Below, piece by piece: positions 47,914 to 56,453 of a stretch of 64,000 nt of DNA (positions within the stretch are counted from its first letter, which is position 1; the number at the start of each line of letters is the position of its first letter). The DNA lies in assembly GCF_020010905.1 (NCBI RefSeq), contig NZ_JAGJBY010000002.1, positions 992,001 to 1,056,000 on the forward strand. Reading direction: 5' to 3'. Under the pieces are notes generated by a model that saw only the letters and a program-made list of their open reading frames with translations, was not told the origin of the DNA and ran no database searches. The DNA comes from Streptomyces acidiscabies (GTDB lineage: Bacteria > Actinomycetota > Actinomycetes > Streptomycetales > Streptomycetaceae). The translations under genes and the position numbers were made by a program.

Positions 47914-48212
47914 GCTGCGGAGACGCCCACGAGACGGACTGCTCCGAGGTTCTCGATCATCTCTACGAGTACCTCGACAGCGAGATGCCTCTCGGGGACC
48001 GGGACAAGTTCCAGGTCCACTTCGACGAGTGCTCGCCGTGTCTGGAGAAGTACGGGCTCGAACAGGCCGTGAAGAAGCTGGTCAAGCGCTGCTGCGGCCA
48101 GGACGACGTGCCGGCCGACCTCCGGGCGAAGGTCATGGGCCGGATCGATCTGATCCGGTCGGGGCAGGTCGTGCCCGACCATGACGTCACGGCCGCACCT
48201 CAGGAGACCTGA
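47910..48212 (+). CDS. rsrA: Anti-sigma factor RsrA (zinc-binding redox switch)
   Basis: This 100-residue zinc anti-sigma protein starts at ATG 47910, overlapping the sigR stop. The ZAS motif His37-x3-Cys41-x2-Cys44 is intact (HFDECSPC). Cys3, Cys11, Cys61 and Cys62 are also present, at the positions known for the S. coelicolor protein. When reduced and zinc-bound it sequesters SigR. On oxidation Cys11 forms a disulfide with Cys44 (or Cys41), zinc is lost and SigR is released. The C-terminal 30 residues are hydrophilic. The gene ends about 100 bp before an HD-GYP gene. Confidence 0.97.
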   Translation: MSCGDAHETDCSEVLDHLYEYLDSEMPLGDRDKFQVHFDECSPCLEKYGLEQAVKKLVKRCCGQDDVPADLRAKVMGRIDLIRSGQVVPDHDVTAAPQET

Positions 48213-48313
48213 GAAGACACTCAGGAGACCCGAGAAGCCACCATTCACTCGAATGGGGTACTACCTCTGGTTACCCCTTCCGCCCCGTCCGCCCGTCCCT
48301 AGGCTTCCCGTCC

Positions 48314-49609
48314 GTGGAGGCTATTGCGGGGCGGGCGCGGGTGTTTGTCGGGGCGGTCGTTCTGGTAGCCGGCGTGGTGTGTGTGCCCCTGCCCGGTAAG
48401 ACTCCCTGGATCGCCGTCGGGTTGCTCGCGGTGGTCCACGGAATCGGGGAGCGGGTCGTCAAAGGGGCTTTCCACCCCGTGCTCCTGGCCGCCGTGTTCC
48501 TGCTGCCTCCTCCCGCCGCAGCCCTCGTGCCCCTGCCCGGCGCCCTGTGCGCGTCCACGAGCTGGGTGCGCCGCGTCTGGCGGGGAGCCTCCGGGGCCGT
48601 CACCGTCTGGGCGGCGGGGTCGGTGCACTGGCGGCTCGGGGGGCGGGACGCCGTGGTCGCGCCGGAGTTTCCGTACGCCCTGGTGCCTGCCGCCGCCGCT
48701 GTGCTCGTCTACTGCCTCGTACTGATCGTCCTCGACAGCGGAGTGCGCGTGCTCGCCGGGGAACCCGTGCGGCGGCCCGCGATCTGCCGGGCCCTCGCTC
48801 CCCTCGCCGTGCACGGGCTCGCCGGGCTGATGATGGCCGTGCTGTGGCGCAGCCCGTACGGCCCTGTCGCCGCGCTGCTCGTGCTGCTGCCGATGTGCGT
48901 GGCCTGGTGGGTGTTCGCCCAGGTGCACCGGGAGCGCGCCGCCCACAGCGCGACCATCCGCGCGCTCGTGCAGGCCGTCGACATCAAGGACGAGTACACG
49001 CGCGGGCACAGCGAACGCGTCGGGCAGGCGTCCGTGATGATCGCGCGGGAGCTGGGCATGGACGAGGAGCGCGTCGAGCTGATCCGGTTCGCCGGGATCC
49101 TGCACGACGTGGGCAAACTCGGCGTCCCCACACGGCTGTTGAGGAAGGACGGGCCGCTCACCCCCGAGGAGCGGCGCGTCATCGAGCTGCACCCCGAGTA
49201 CGGGCACGAGATCACCCGGGGGATCGCGTTCCTCGGCGAGGCGCGCTCCGCGATCCTCCACCACCACGAGCGGTTCGACGGGGGCGGCTACCCGTACGGC
49301 CTCGCCGGGTACGGCATCCCCGAACCCGCCCGCATCGTCGCCGTCGCGGACGCCTTCGACGCGATGACCTCGACCCGGTCGTACAGCAGGGCACGGCCCG
49401 TGCCGGTCGCGCTGGAGGAGCTGCGGCGGTGCGCGGGGGCGCAGTTCGACCCGCGGATGGTGGAGGCGCTGGGGCGGGCGCTGGAGCGGTGGGGGTGGCA
49501 TCCGGTGGTGACGGCGGAGGAACCGGTGTGCACGGCGGCCCCGGCCATGAACGTCACACAAAAAGAAGCCACGCAGAAAGACGTCACACACAAAGCGGTA
49601 CGCCCGTGA
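48314..49609 (+). CDS. Membrane HD-GYP-domain protein (predicted c-di-GMP phosphodiesterase)
   Basis: This 431-residue protein starts at GTG 48314. A TAGGCT box at 48300-48305 suggests a leaderless transcript. Residues 1-205 hold several membrane segments. Residues about 215-400 are an HD-GYP domain with RGHSERVGQASVMIA, FAGILHDVGKLG, HPEYGHEI, LHHHERFDGGGYPYG and ADAFDAMTS. All metal and GYP residues are present, so hydrolysis of cyclic di-GMP is expected. This group has been studied in Streptomyces under the name Hdg. A low-complexity Lys/Thr tail (QKEATQKDVTHKAV) ends the protein. The next HD gene overlaps its stop in GTGA. Confidence 0.9.
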   Translation: MEAIAGRARVFVGAVVLVAGVVCVPLPGKTPWIAVGLLAVVHGIGERVVKGAFHPVLLAAVFLLPPPAAALVPLPGALCASTSWVRRVWRGASGAVTVWAAGSVHWRLGGRDAVVAPEFPYALVPAAAAVLVYCLVLIVLDSGVRVLAGEPVRRPAICRALAPLAVHGLAGLMMAVLWRSPYGPVAALLVLLPMCVAWWVFAQVHRERAAHSATIRALVQAVDIKDEYTRGHSERVGQASVMIARELGMDEERVELIRFAGILHDVGKLGVPTRLLRKDGPLTPEERRVIELHPEYGHEITRGIAFLGEARSAILHHHERFDGGGYPYGLAGYGIPEPARIVAVADAFDAMTSTRSYSRARPVPVALEELRRCAGAQFDPRMVEALGRALERWGWHPVVTAEEPVCTAAPAMNVTQKEATQKDVTHKAVRP

Positions 49610-50841
49610 GGCCCCGCTCCCTCCTGCACGCCTCCGCCGCCCTCGCCGTAGCCGCCTCCCTGGTCCTCACCTGCGCCGATGGCCTCAAGGACGCCCCCAC
49701 CGTCCTCGCCTTCGCCGCCCTGATCGCCCTCGGCGAAGCCCTCCGCTGGAGCGGGCCCGGCGTCCGGGACATGGCCCCCCTCGGCGCCGCCGCCTCCCTC
49801 GCGTACGCGCTCCTCGGGGACGACGCCGGCGCCCCCACCGGGCACGGCGCCGCGCAGGTCGTCGCCGTGGTCGCCGTCGCCTCGCTCATCGGGAACGTGC
49901 CGCACATCGCGCGCGGGCGCGGCAGCGTCGCCGACCACCTCGTACGCCGCCTCCTGTCCGTGGGGTTCGCGGCGCTGTGCTTCCAGCCCCTGTTCAACCG
50001 GGGTGTCCTCGCGGACGGCCCCGGGTACGCCGTCCTCCTGCTGGCGCTGCTCGTGCTGACGGCCCTGTGCGACGCGGTCGTCGCGGCGGCCCTCGCGCAC
50101 GCGCGCACGGGATGGCCGTACGGGCCCCTCCTGCGCGACGAGCTGCGCGCGGTGCCCGGCATCGGGTCGGCCGTGTGCGCGACCGGCGCGGTGACCGCGC
50201 TCGCGGTGGCCGTCGTCGGGCTGTGGGCGCTGCCCCTGTTCTGCGTGCCGCTGCTGCTGGCGCAGGTCGCGCTGCGCCGGTACGCGGCCGTACGCGCCAC
50301 CTACCGGCAGACCATCGCGTCCCTCGCGCGGGCCACCGAGATCGCCGGGTACACGCCCACCGGGCACGCGCACCGCGTCGCCGCGCTCTGCCAGGCCGTC
50401 GGCCGGGAACTGGGGCTCACGGAGGCCGAGTCGACCGTCCTGGAGTACGCCGCGCTGATGCACGACATCGGCCAGCTCAGCCTCGTCGACCCCGTCCCCG
50501 AGGGCGCGACCAGCGGCCTGCCGCCCGAGGAACAGCGCCGGATCGCGCTGCTCGGCGGGGCCGTCGTACGGCAGACCGGCGCGGGCGCGCAGGTCGCCGC
50601 CGTCGTGGAGCGGCAGGCCGACCCGGGCGCCGACCAGCCCCGGGCCGCGCGGATCGTGCGGGTGGTCAACGCGTACGAGGAGAAGGCGCGCGCCTCGGGG
50701 CCGCTCAGCGCGCTGGAGGAGCTGCGGCTCGGGACGGGCGACCGGTACGCGCCCGAGGTCGTCGCGGCGCTCGCGCGGGTGCTGTCCGGCGATCGGGGCG
50801 GGCTGTCATACCCCGGCCGTCCCTGGGTAACCCATGGGTAG
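49606..50841 (+). CDS. Membrane HD-domain protein, degenerate HD-GYP
   Basis: This 411-residue protein starts at GTG 49606, overlapping the upstream stop (GTGA). The N-terminal two thirds are hydrophobic with about six to seven membrane segments (ALAVAASLVLTC, VLLLALLVLTALCDAVVAAA). The C-terminal domain has the HD part (TGHAHRVAALCQAVGRELG, YAALMHDIGQLSLVDPVP) but the HHExxDGxGYP block of the upstream protein is missing. It therefore looks like a receptor or partner without GYP-type phosphodiesterase activity. Coupling to an intact HD-GYP protein suggests a hetero-complex. The same pair stands downstream of sigR-rsrA in S. coelicolor, from memory. Confidence 0.85.
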   Translation: MRPRSLLHASAALAVAASLVLTCADGLKDAPTVLAFAALIALGEALRWSGPGVRDMAPLGAAASLAYALLGDDAGAPTGHGAAQVVAVVAVASLIGNVPHIARGRGSVADHLVRRLLSVGFAALCFQPLFNRGVLADGPGYAVLLLALLVLTALCDAVVAAALAHARTGWPYGPLLRDELRAVPGIGSAVCATGAVTALAVAVVGLWALPLFCVPLLLAQVALRRYAAVRATYRQTIASLARATEIAGYTPTGHAHRVAALCQAVGRELGLTEAESTVLEYAALMHDIGQLSLVDPVPEGATSGLPPEEQRRIALLGGAVVRQTGAGAQVAAVVERQADPGADQPRAARIVRVVNAYEEKARASGPLSALEELRLGTGDRYAPEVVAALARVLSGDRGGLSYPGRPWVTHG

Positions 50842-50913
50842 GGAGCGCCCTTCCGGTCGTACGTGGTTTGATGCGATGAGCAGAGGGTGTCAGGGGAACT
50901 GGCGGGTGGTGAT

Positions 50914-51894
50914 GTGAGGATCTTCGGCAAGGGACGGCACCGGCCCTCCGCCTCCTGGCGGCAGGCCACCGATCGCGCGTTCACGCTGATCGGCGACGGG
51001 CGGTACGAGGACGCGGGAGCGCTCCTGACCCGCGCGGCCGATCTGGAACCGTGGCTGTCGGAGTCCTGGTTCAACCTGGCCCTCCTGCACAAGTTCCGGC
51101 ACGACTGGGAGCAGGCGCGGGCCGCGGGCCTGCGCGCCGTCGCCCTCCTCGACCGGGACGCGGGCGCCCCCGACTGGTGGAACGTCGGCATCGCCGCGAC
51201 CGCCCTCCAGGACTGGCCGCTGGCCCGCCGCGCCTGGCAGGCGTACGGACTGGACGTGCCCGGCGGCTCCGGCTCGCTGGCCGAGCCCGTCGGCATGGAC
51301 CTCGGCAGCGCCGCCGTACGGCTCTCCCCCGAGGGCGAGGCCGAGGTGGTGTGGGGGCGGCGGCTCGACCCCGCGCGCGTCGAGGTGCTCTCCATCCCGC
51401 TGCCCTCCTCCGGGCGGCGCTGGGGCGAGGTCGTCCTGCACGACGGGGTGCCGCACGGCGAGCGGACCACCTCCGCCGGGCACTCCTACCCGGTCTTCGA
51501 CGAGATCGAGCTGTGGGCGCCGTCGCCGGTGCCGACCTGGGTGGTGCTCCTGGAGGCGGCGACCGAGGCCGACCGGGACGCGCTCGAACAGCTCGCCGCC
51601 GATGCCGGGTTCGCCGCCGAGGACTGGTCGTCGTCCGTGCGGCTGCTGTGCCGGACGTGCTCCGAGTCGCGCATGCCGTCCGACGAGGGCGACGGGGAGC
51701 ACCTCGACCCCCACGACCACAGCGAACCGGGCCAGCCGGGGCCGCTCGGCCATCGGACCGACGGTCAGCTGTGGGTGCCGGAGCGCGAGTGCGGCGTGGC
51801 CGCGCCGGCTTCGCTGGTGGCGGGGCTGCTGGACGGTTGGGTCGCGGACAGCCCGGACACACGGGACTATCGGGACGTCGAAGAGGTCTGCTGA
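50914..51894 (+). CDS. TPR-containing cytoplasmic protein
   Basis: This protein has 326 residues from GTG 50914 (RIFGKGRHRPS), with GGGTGG upstream; GTG 50887 would add nine residues. The first 110 residues form TPR-like helices (AFTLIGDGRYEDAGALLTRA, SESWFNLALLHKFRHDWEQA, PDWWNVGIAATALQDWPLAR). The middle is a beta-rich region, and near the C-terminus are two cysteines (LLCRTCSESRMP) and an acidic His-rich loop (DGEHLDPHDHSE) that might bind metal. I recognise no enzyme. It is a conserved Streptomyces protein just upstream of the deformylase gene. Confidence 0.85.
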   Translation: MRIFGKGRHRPSASWRQATDRAFTLIGDGRYEDAGALLTRAADLEPWLSESWFNLALLHKFRHDWEQARAAGLRAVALLDRDAGAPDWWNVGIAATALQDWPLARRAWQAYGLDVPGGSGSLAEPVGMDLGSAAVRLSPEGEAEVVWGRRLDPARVEVLSIPLPSSGRRWGEVVLHDGVPHGERTTSAGHSYPVFDEIELWAPSPVPTWVVLLEAATEADRDALEQLAADAGFAAEDWSSSVRLLCRTCSESRMPSDEGDGEHLDPHDHSEPGQPGPLGHRTDGQLWVPERECGVAAPASLVAGLLDGWVADSPDTRDYRDVEEVC

Positions 51895-51993
51895 ACCGTT
51901 TTGCCACAGTGGACGGCGCCGGTGGTGCCGTGCGCCTCCCTTTAGGCTGTACCCGCAGATTTTTCTTCAGGTTGCAGGAAGGCTTACGTCGTC

Positions 51994-52644
51994 ATGGCGC
52001 AGCAGGACACCGATCAGCAGCACGCGGGCGTGCTCCCCGTGGACGACGAGGGCTTCGTCATCGACACCGAGGACAACGAGGCGCGTGAGGCCGCCTACCG
52101 CGAGCGCGGCACCTCGCTGCCCATCACCGTCGTCGGCAACCCGGTGCTGCACAAGGAGTGCGAGGACGTCACCGAGTTCGACGACGCCCTGCTGAAGCTC
52201 GTCGACGACATGTTCGCCTCGCAGCGCACCGCCGAGGGCGTGGGCCTGGCCGCGAACCAGGTCGGGGTCGACCTGAAGGTGTTCGTCTACGACTGCCCGG
52301 ACGACGACGGGGTCCGCCACACCGGCGTCGTCTGCAACCCGAAGCTCGTCGAACTCCCCGCCGACAAGCGGCGCCTGGACGACGGCAACGAGGGCTGCCT
52401 GTCCGTGCCGACCGCGTACGCGGAACTCGCCCGCCCCGACTATGCCGAGGTCACCGGCCAGGACGAGCGCGGCAACCCGATCAAGGTGCGCGGCACCGGC
52501 TTCTTCGCACGGTGTTTGCAGCACGAGACCGACCACCTGTACGGCTACCTCTACATCGACCGCCTCTCCAAGCGGGACCGCAAGGAGGCGCTCAAGCAGA
52601 TGGCCGAGAACGAGCCCCGCTACCCCGTGGTCGCCAACGACTGA
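51994..52644 (+). CDS. def: Peptide deformylase
   Basis: This 216-residue protein starts at ATG 51994. The three deformylase motifs are complete: GVGLAANQVG (82-91), EGCLSVPTAY (about 132) and LQHETDHLYGYL (about 175), which supply the active-site Gln, the metal Cys, the two metal His and the catalytic Glu. It removes formyl groups from new protein N-termini. The N-terminal 40 residues are an acidic extension absent from the E. coli enzyme. A TAGGCT box about 45 bp upstream could be the -10. A strong terminator follows at 52657-52696. Confidence 0.96.
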   Translation: MAQQDTDQQHAGVLPVDDEGFVIDTEDNEAREAAYRERGTSLPITVVGNPVLHKECEDVTEFDDALLKLVDDMFASQRTAEGVGLAANQVGVDLKVFVYDCPDDDGVRHTGVVCNPKLVELPADKRRLDDGNEGCLSVPTAYAELARPDYAEVTGQDERGNPIKVRGTGFFARCLQHETDHLYGYLYIDRLSKRDRKEALKQMAENEPRYPVVAND

Positions 52645-52656
52645 CTCGCACCCCCT

Positions 52657-52696
52657 GACGACGCCCGGCCGATACCCCCTTCGGCCGGGCGTCGTC
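52657..52696 (+). terminator. Terminator after def
   Basis: Perfect 16-bp arms GACGACGCCCGGCCGA (52657-52672) and TCGGCCGGGCGTCGTC (52681-52696) surround an eight-base loop, 13 bp after the def stop. It isolates the terpene operon from def. Confidence 0.88.
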
Positions 52697-52798
52697 CGTA
52701 TGTGCGTCGCACGTTCGATCGCCTAAGCGCATCTTTTGATCCATAACCGGTCACGAGAGGTGGAATCTCGGCATTCCGGGGTGGTGAAAGAAGCAAAT

Positions 52799-52813
52799 CC
52801 GTTCCCAGAACGG
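52799..52813. promoter_or_regulatory. Inverted repeat upstream of the terpene synthase gene
   Basis: CCGTTC-CCA-GAACGG is a perfect dyad about 100 bp before the eizA start. A second dyad, GGAAT-N6-ATTCC, lies near 52772-52787. Either could be an operator; no regulator gene is adjacent. Confidence 0.4.
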
Positions 52814-52912
52814 TCAGTTGTGGTGCTGAATGGGAAGAGCGGGGATACGCAACGGCGCACGCCCGGCACAGCGGGAGGGGTGTGTGCGACAGGCGGCCGA
52901 GAGGGGTTGTTC

Positions 52913-54028
52913 GTGCCAGCTTTCCCACACAGCACCACATACAGCAGGACCGGTGCCGCACAGGGTGCCGCAAACCGCGAGCCGGGTACCGGCCAGGCGC
53001 CCGCGGTTCCGCCGTCGCTCAGTCTGCCGGTCGTCGAGGCGGAGTTTCCCCGGCTGAGGCATCCGTATTGGCCACAGCTCCAGCGGAACACCCGGCGCTG
53101 GCTGCTGGAAAAGCGGCTCATGCCGCCGGACAAGGTCGCGGAATATGCCGATGGCCTGTGCTACACGGATCTGATGGCGGGCTACTACCTCGGTGCCCCC
53201 GACGCGGTCCTCCAGGCCGTAGCCGACTACAGCGCCTGGTTCTTCGTCTGGGACGACCGCCACGACCGTGACATCGTGCACGGCCGCACCGCGTCCTGGC
53301 GCCGCCTGAAGTCCCTGCTCCACCAGGCCCTCGACGCCCCGGCGGCCCACCTGCACCATCAGGACCCGCTGGTCGCGGGCCTCGCCGACAGCGTCCTGAG
53401 GCTCTACGGCTTCCTGCCCGAGAGCTGGAACGCCCGCTTCGCCCGCCACTTCCACCAGGTGATCGACGCGTACGACCGGGAGTTCCGCAACCGCGTCGAG
53501 GCGCGGGTCCCGCCGGTCGAGGAATATCTCGCCCTCAGGCGCCTCACCTTCGCCCACTGGATATGGACGGACCTCCTGGAACTCGCCGCCGGAACACAAC
53601 TCCCGGACGCAGTGCGGAAACACCCGGCATTCCGGCGGGCCGCGCTCCTCAGTCAGGAATTCGCCGCCTGGTACAACGACCTCTGTTCGCTGCCGAAAGA
53701 AATAGCGGGCGACGAGGTACACAATCTCGGCATCAGTCTCATCGTTCACGAAAGGCTGACCCTGGAGGAATCCGTCGAGGAACTCAGGCGCCGGATCCTG
53801 GAATGCATCGCCGATTTCCTCGCCGCCGAACGGGAGACGCGCCGGTACGCGGACGGGATCGGCGACAAGGAAATCCGCGACGCCGTGCTCGCCTGCCTCG
53901 CGAACATGCGGAACTGGTTCGGTTCCGTCTACTGGTTCCACCACGAGTCCGGCCGCTACATGGTCGACAGCTGGGACGACCGGTCCACACCCCCTTATGT
54001 CGACAACGCGCCGGCGGGAGAGAAATAG
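52913..54028 (+). CDS. eizA: Epi-isozizaene synthase (class I sesquiterpene cyclase)
   Basis: This 371-residue protein starts at GTG 52913 (PAFPHSTTYS) with GAGAGGGG upstream; it aligns there with the S. coelicolor enzyme. The Asp-rich motif is DDRHD (114-118). The NSE triad is NDLCSLPKE (Asn255, Ser259, Glu263). The pyrophosphate sensor region ends in GRYMVDSWDDR. The aromatic cavity residues known to shape epi-isozizaene (two Phe at 110-111, Phe213, Trp218) are all kept, so the product is probably the same. The enzyme cyclises farnesyl diphosphate in the cytosol. Its TAG stop directly abuts the ATG of the P450 gene, forming the albaflavenone operon. Confidence 0.95.
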   Translation: MPAFPHSTTYSRTGAAQGAANREPGTGQAPAVPPSLSLPVVEAEFPRLRHPYWPQLQRNTRRWLLEKRLMPPDKVAEYADGLCYTDLMAGYYLGAPDAVLQAVADYSAWFFVWDDRHDRDIVHGRTASWRRLKSLLHQALDAPAAHLHHQDPLVAGLADSVLRLYGFLPESWNARFARHFHQVIDAYDREFRNRVEARVPPVEEYLALRRLTFAHWIWTDLLELAAGTQLPDAVRKHPAFRRAALLSQEFAAWYNDLCSLPKEIAGDEVHNLGISLIVHERLTLEESVEELRRRILECIADFLAAERETRRYADGIGDKEIRDAVLACLANMRNWFGSVYWFHHESGRYMVDSWDDRSTPPYVDNAPAGEK

Positions 54029-55381
54029 ATGACCCTCGAATCGGTACGGCCGGCCCCCGTGGAGGCACCCCTCGCGGGCGGCGGGCTCCCCCTCCTCGGC
54101 CACGGCTGGAAACTGGCCCGCTCACCCCTCGCGTTCTTCTCCCAGCTGCGCGACCACGGGGACGTCGTCCGGCTGAAGCTCGGCCCGAAGACGGTGTACG
54201 CGGTCACCTCGCCCGAGCTGATCGGCGAGGTCGCCCTGAGCCCCGACTACATCATCGCCGGGCCCCTGTGGGAGTCGCTGGAGAGCCTCCTGGGTAAGCA
54301 GGGGGTCGCCACCGCCAACGGGCCCCTGCACCGGCGCCAGCGGCGCACCATCCAGCCCGCGTTCCGGCTCGACGCGATACCCGGGTACGGGCCCGTCATG
54401 GAGGAGGAGGCGCGGGCCCTCGTCGAGCGGTGGCGCGGCGCGGGCAGCCTCGACGTCACCGCCGAGTCGTTCCGGGTCGCGACCAGGATCGCCGCGCGCT
54501 GCCTCATGCGCGGGAGCTACATGGACGAGCGCGCCGACCGGATCTGCGCGGACCTCGCGAGCCTCTTCCGCGGTATGTACCAGCGGATGGTGGTCCCCCT
54601 CGGACCGCTTTATCGCGTGCCGCTTCCGGCCAACCGCGAATTCAACCGGGCGCTGGCCGATTTGCACCTCCTCGTCGACGAGATCGTCGCCGACCGACGG
54701 GCCTCCGGGCAAAAGCCCGACGATTTGCTGACGGCTTTGCTGGAGGCGGTCGACGAGAATGGCGAACCCATCTCGGAACAGGAGATCCACGACCAGGTCA
54801 TCGCGATACTCACCCCGGGCAGCGAAACCGTCGGGTCCATGATCATGTCGCTGCTCCTGGTGCTCACCGAGTACCCCGAACACGCCGACAAGATCCGGGC
54901 CGAGGTGAAAAACGTGGCGGGCGACCGGCCCGTGGGATTCGACGACGTCCGCAGTCTGCCGTACACCGGGAATGTCGTCGTCGAGACCCTGCGCCTCTAT
55001 CCGGCGGTATGGATTCTGACCCGCCGGGCGGTGGTCGACACCGCTCTGGGCGGATACGACATTCCCGCCGGCGCCGACATCGTCTACAGCCCCTACGCGG
55101 TCCAGCGCGACCCCCGCTCCTACCACTCCGCCGAACTCTTCTCCCCGGACCGCTGGCTCCCCGGCGGCTCGGAGGAAGTCCCCAAACACGCGATGAGCCC
55201 CTTCAGCGTCGGCAACCGCAAATGCCCCAGCGACCACTTCTCCATGGCGGAGATGACCCTCCTCACCGCCGCGATGGCCACGGCGTTCCGCTTCGAGGAG
55301 ACCCCGGGCTCGGACTCCCGGCACCGGATCGGCATCACCCTGCGCCCGAGGGACCTGCGGCTGCGGCCGATCGCCCGCTGA
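54029..55381 (+). CDS. cyp170A1: CYP170A-type cytochrome P450 (albaflavenone synthase)
   Basis: This 450-residue protein starts at ATG 54029, immediately after the eizA stop. P450 landmarks are the I-helix ILTPGSET (about 261-267), the ExxR motif ETLR (319-322) and the haem loop FSVGNRKCPSDHF with Cys399. In S. coelicolor CYP170A1 oxidises epi-isozizaene in two steps to the antibiotic albaflavenone and has a second, terpene-synthase activity that was assigned to an Asp-rich motif. At the corresponding place here I read DENGE (242-246) where I recall DDNGD, so that second activity may be changed. There is no membrane anchor. Redox partners are not encoded nearby. Confidence 0.93.
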   Translation: MTLESVRPAPVEAPLAGGGLPLLGHGWKLARSPLAFFSQLRDHGDVVRLKLGPKTVYAVTSPELIGEVALSPDYIIAGPLWESLESLLGKQGVATANGPLHRRQRRTIQPAFRLDAIPGYGPVMEEEARALVERWRGAGSLDVTAESFRVATRIAARCLMRGSYMDERADRICADLASLFRGMYQRMVVPLGPLYRVPLPANREFNRALADLHLLVDEIVADRRASGQKPDDLLTALLEAVDENGEPISEQEIHDQVIAILTPGSETVGSMIMSLLLVLTEYPEHADKIRAEVKNVAGDRPVGFDDVRSLPYTGNVVVETLRLYPAVWILTRRAVVDTALGGYDIPAGADIVYSPYAVQRDPRSYHSAELFSPDRWLPGGSEEVPKHAMSPFSVGNRKCPSDHFSMAEMTLLTAAMATAFRFEETPGSDSRHRIGITLRPRDLRLRPIAR

Positions 55382-55386
55382 ACACG

Positions 55387-55418
55387 ACGGCCCGGCACTC
55401 GGGGGAGTGCCGGGCCGT
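55387..55418. terminator. Terminator between the P450 gene and nrdB
   Basis: Perfect 14-bp arms ACGGCCCGGCACTC (55387-55400) and GAGTGCCGGGCCGT (55405-55418) enclose a GGGG loop. It lies six bases after the P450 stop and 19 before the nrdB stop and can serve both directions. Confidence 0.88.
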
Positions 55419-55436
55419 GTGACGGGACGCGTCAGG

Positions 55437-56453
55437 TCAGAAGTCCTCGTCCAGGTCGACCGTGCCCTCCACGGCGACCTGGTACGCCGACGGGCGGCGC
55501 TCGAAGAAGTTCGTCAGCTCCTGGACGCCCTGGAGCTCCATGAAGGAGAAGGGGTTCTCGGAGCCGTAGACCGGGGCGAAGCCCAGGCGGACCAGGCGCT
55601 GGTCGGCGACGCACTCCAGGTACGCGCGCATCGACTCCGTGTTCATGCCCGGGAGGCCCTCGCCGCACAGGTCACGGGCGAACTGGAGCTCGGCCTCGAC
55701 GGCCTCCGCCAGCATGTCCGTGACCTCCTTCTGGAGGGTCTCGTCGAAGAGGTCCGGCTCCTCCTTGCGGACCGTGTCGACCACCTCGAAGGCGAAGCTC
55801 ATGTGCATCGTCTCGTCGCGGAAGACCCAGTTGGTGCCGGTGGCCAGGCCGTGCAGCAGGCCCCGGCTGCGGAACCAGTAGACGTACGCGAACGCGCCGT
55901 AGAAGAACAGGCCCTCGATGCACGCGGCGAAGCAGATCAGGTTCAGCAGGAAGCGGCGGCGGTCGGCCTTCGTCTGGAGGCTGTCCAGCTTCTCGACCTC
56001 GTTGATCCACTTGAAGCAGAACTCGGCCTTCTCGCGGATCGAGGGGATGTTCTCGACGGCGGCGAAGGCGGCGGTGCGGTCGTCCGGGTCGGGCAGGTAG
56101 GTGTCGAGCAGCGTCAGATAGAACTGGACGTGCACGGCCTCCTCGAAGAGCTGGCGGCTCAGGTACAGCCGCGCCTCCGGGGAGTTGATGTGCTTGTACA
56201 GCGTCAGCACGAGGTTGTTCGCGACGATCGAGTCACCCGTCGCGAAGAACGCCACGAGCCGCCCGATGAGGTGCTGCTCCTCGGGGGACAGCTTCGCGAG
56301 GTCCGAGACGTCCGAGTGGAGGTCGACCTCCTCGACGGTCCACGTGTTCTTGATCGCGTCCCGGTAGCGCTCGTAGAAGTCCGGGTAGCGCATCGGGCGA
56401 AGCGTCAGCTCGAAGCCGGGGTCGAGCAGGTTCTTCTGGGCTTCGGTGGTCAT
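55437..56453 (-). CDS. nrdB: Ribonucleotide reductase class I, beta subunit
   Basis: This 338-residue protein starts at ATG 56453, overlapping the nrdA stop in TAATG. The di-metal ligands appear in the helices NTWTVEEVDLHSD, FEEAVHVQFY (Glu and His) and RDETMHMSFAFE (Glu and His). The C-terminus AVEGTVDLDEDF has the acidic, Phe-ending tail that docks on the alpha subunit. NrdB holds the radical cofactor for reduction of ribonucleotides. In S. coelicolor a third gene, nrdS, follows; here the stop lies only 55 bp from the convergent P450 gene, so nrdS is absent at this site. The operon is under the cobalamin riboswitch at 58950-59095. Confidence 0.95.
   Translation of the reverse strand: MTTEAQKNLLDPGFELTLRPMRYPDFYERYRDAIKNTWTVEEVDLHSDVSDLAKLSPEEQHLIGRLVAFFATGDSIVANNLVLTLYKHINSPEARLYLSRQLFEEAVHVQFYLTLLDTYLPDPDDRTAAFAAVENIPSIREKAEFCFKWINEVEKLDSLQTKADRRRFLLNLICFAACIEGLFFYGAFAYVYWFRSRGLLHGLATGTNWVFRDETMHMSFAFEVVDTVRKEEPDLFDETLQKEVTDMLAEAVEAELQFARDLCGEGLPGMNTESMRAYLECVADQRLVRLGFAPVYGSENPFSFMELQGVQELTNFFERRPSAYQVAVEGTVDLDEDF

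Noticed and set aside
48547..50841. 764-codon plus-strand frame spanning both HD genes
   Set aside because: Only the part from 49606 matches a protein family; the upstream part is the out-of-frame shadow of the first HD-GYP gene.
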